A stretch of DNA of 49,471 bases. It comes from Ureibacillus terrenus (lineage in GTDB: Bacteria > Bacillota > Bacilli > Bacillales_A > Planococcaceae). The number at the start of each line of letters is the position of its first letter. The stretch's first letter is position 1. The stretch lies in NCBI RefSeq assembly GCF_006569205.1, contig NZ_VIGD01000018.1, forward strand, positions 1 through 49,471, written 5' to 3'. The notes under the pieces are model-generated. The model did no database searches. It worked only from the letters and a program-made list of their open reading frames with translations, and was not told the origin of the DNA. The translations under genes and the position numbers were made by a program. Shown here piece after piece: positions 49,346 through 49,471 of this stretch.

Positions 49346-49471
49346 GGTTAAGTCCTCGATCGATTAGTATCCGTCAGCTCCACACGTCACCGTGCTTCCA
49401 CCCCGGACCTATCTACCTCATCGTCTTTGAGGGATCTTACTTGCTTACGCAATGGGAAATCTCATCTTGAG
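49346..49471 (-). rRNA. 23S ribosomal RNA, 3' end (partial)
   Basis: The minus strand contains the conserved 3' end: GGGGTGGAAGCACGGTGACG, TGTGGAGCTGACGGATACTA and ATCGATCGAGGACTTAACCA. The sequence runs off the window edge at 49471. The exact 3' end is approximate. Confidence 0.95.

Overview
The window is a single origin-proximal core block of a spore-forming Bacillales genome (Firmicutes). Moderate GC, AGGAGG-type ribosome binding sites, frequent GTG/TTG starts and a large sporulation gene set (spoIIE, spoVT, spoVG, sspF, fin, yabP, yabQ, Spo0A boxes, sigma-E/F/G/H-type promoters) all fit. Gene order is that of Bacillus subtilis between the rRNA operon upstream of yaaO and the one downstream of lysS, read in reverse. 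Several genes usual in that order are missing here (pabBAC, yazB, yabS, yabT, the tRNA-Met/tRNA-Glu pair, yabG, csfB, xpaC, yaaN). The reduced set and the protein sequences would fit a Caryophanaceae/Planococcaceae-like relative (Ureibacillus or Lysinibacillus type), but that placement is tentative.

Layout. 1-84 is the 5' end of a 16S rRNA on the minus strand, with tandem consensus promoters behind it. 675-9264 holds lysS, dusB, the folate genes folK-folB-folP, cysK, a parvulin-like foldase, hslO and coaX. 9392-22697 holds ftsH, hpt, tilS, spoIIE, an S1-domain gene, divIC, yabQ-yabP, rqcP, yabN, a SpoVB/MurJ-like flippase and spoVT. 22933-33613 holds mfd, fin, pth, ctc (bL25), prs, glmU, spoVG, ridA, purR and ispE. 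33782-40398 holds sspF, veg, rsmA, rnmV, a yabE-like wall protein, tatD and metG. abrB (40765-41055) is the only plus-strand gene. 41260-48680 holds rsmI, yazA, yabB, yabA, ricT, holB, yaaR, darA, tmk and yaaO. The window ends with a second rRNA operon on the minus strand (5S and the 3' end of 23S), preceded by a GC-rich mosaic that carries a decayed copy of the 3' half of 5S.

How it works together. Housekeeping genes (translation, tRNA and rRNA modification, folate, CoA, PRPP, UDP-GlcNAc, isoprenoid precursors, replication and division) are interleaved with developmental control. Spo0A-type sites sit at spoIIE (21-bp-spaced promoter) and abrB (two tandem boxes), a sigma-H-type promoter at spoVG, sigma-E-type at yabP, sigma-F-type at fin, and sigma-G-type at spoVT and sspF. 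Short operons are separated by many intrinsic terminators. I see no prophage, transposase, CRISPR array or defence system. The region is mostly conserved core; the less ordinary items are the pseudo-5S mosaic, a structured abrB 3' region, possible small-gene relics and several regulatory inverted repeats.
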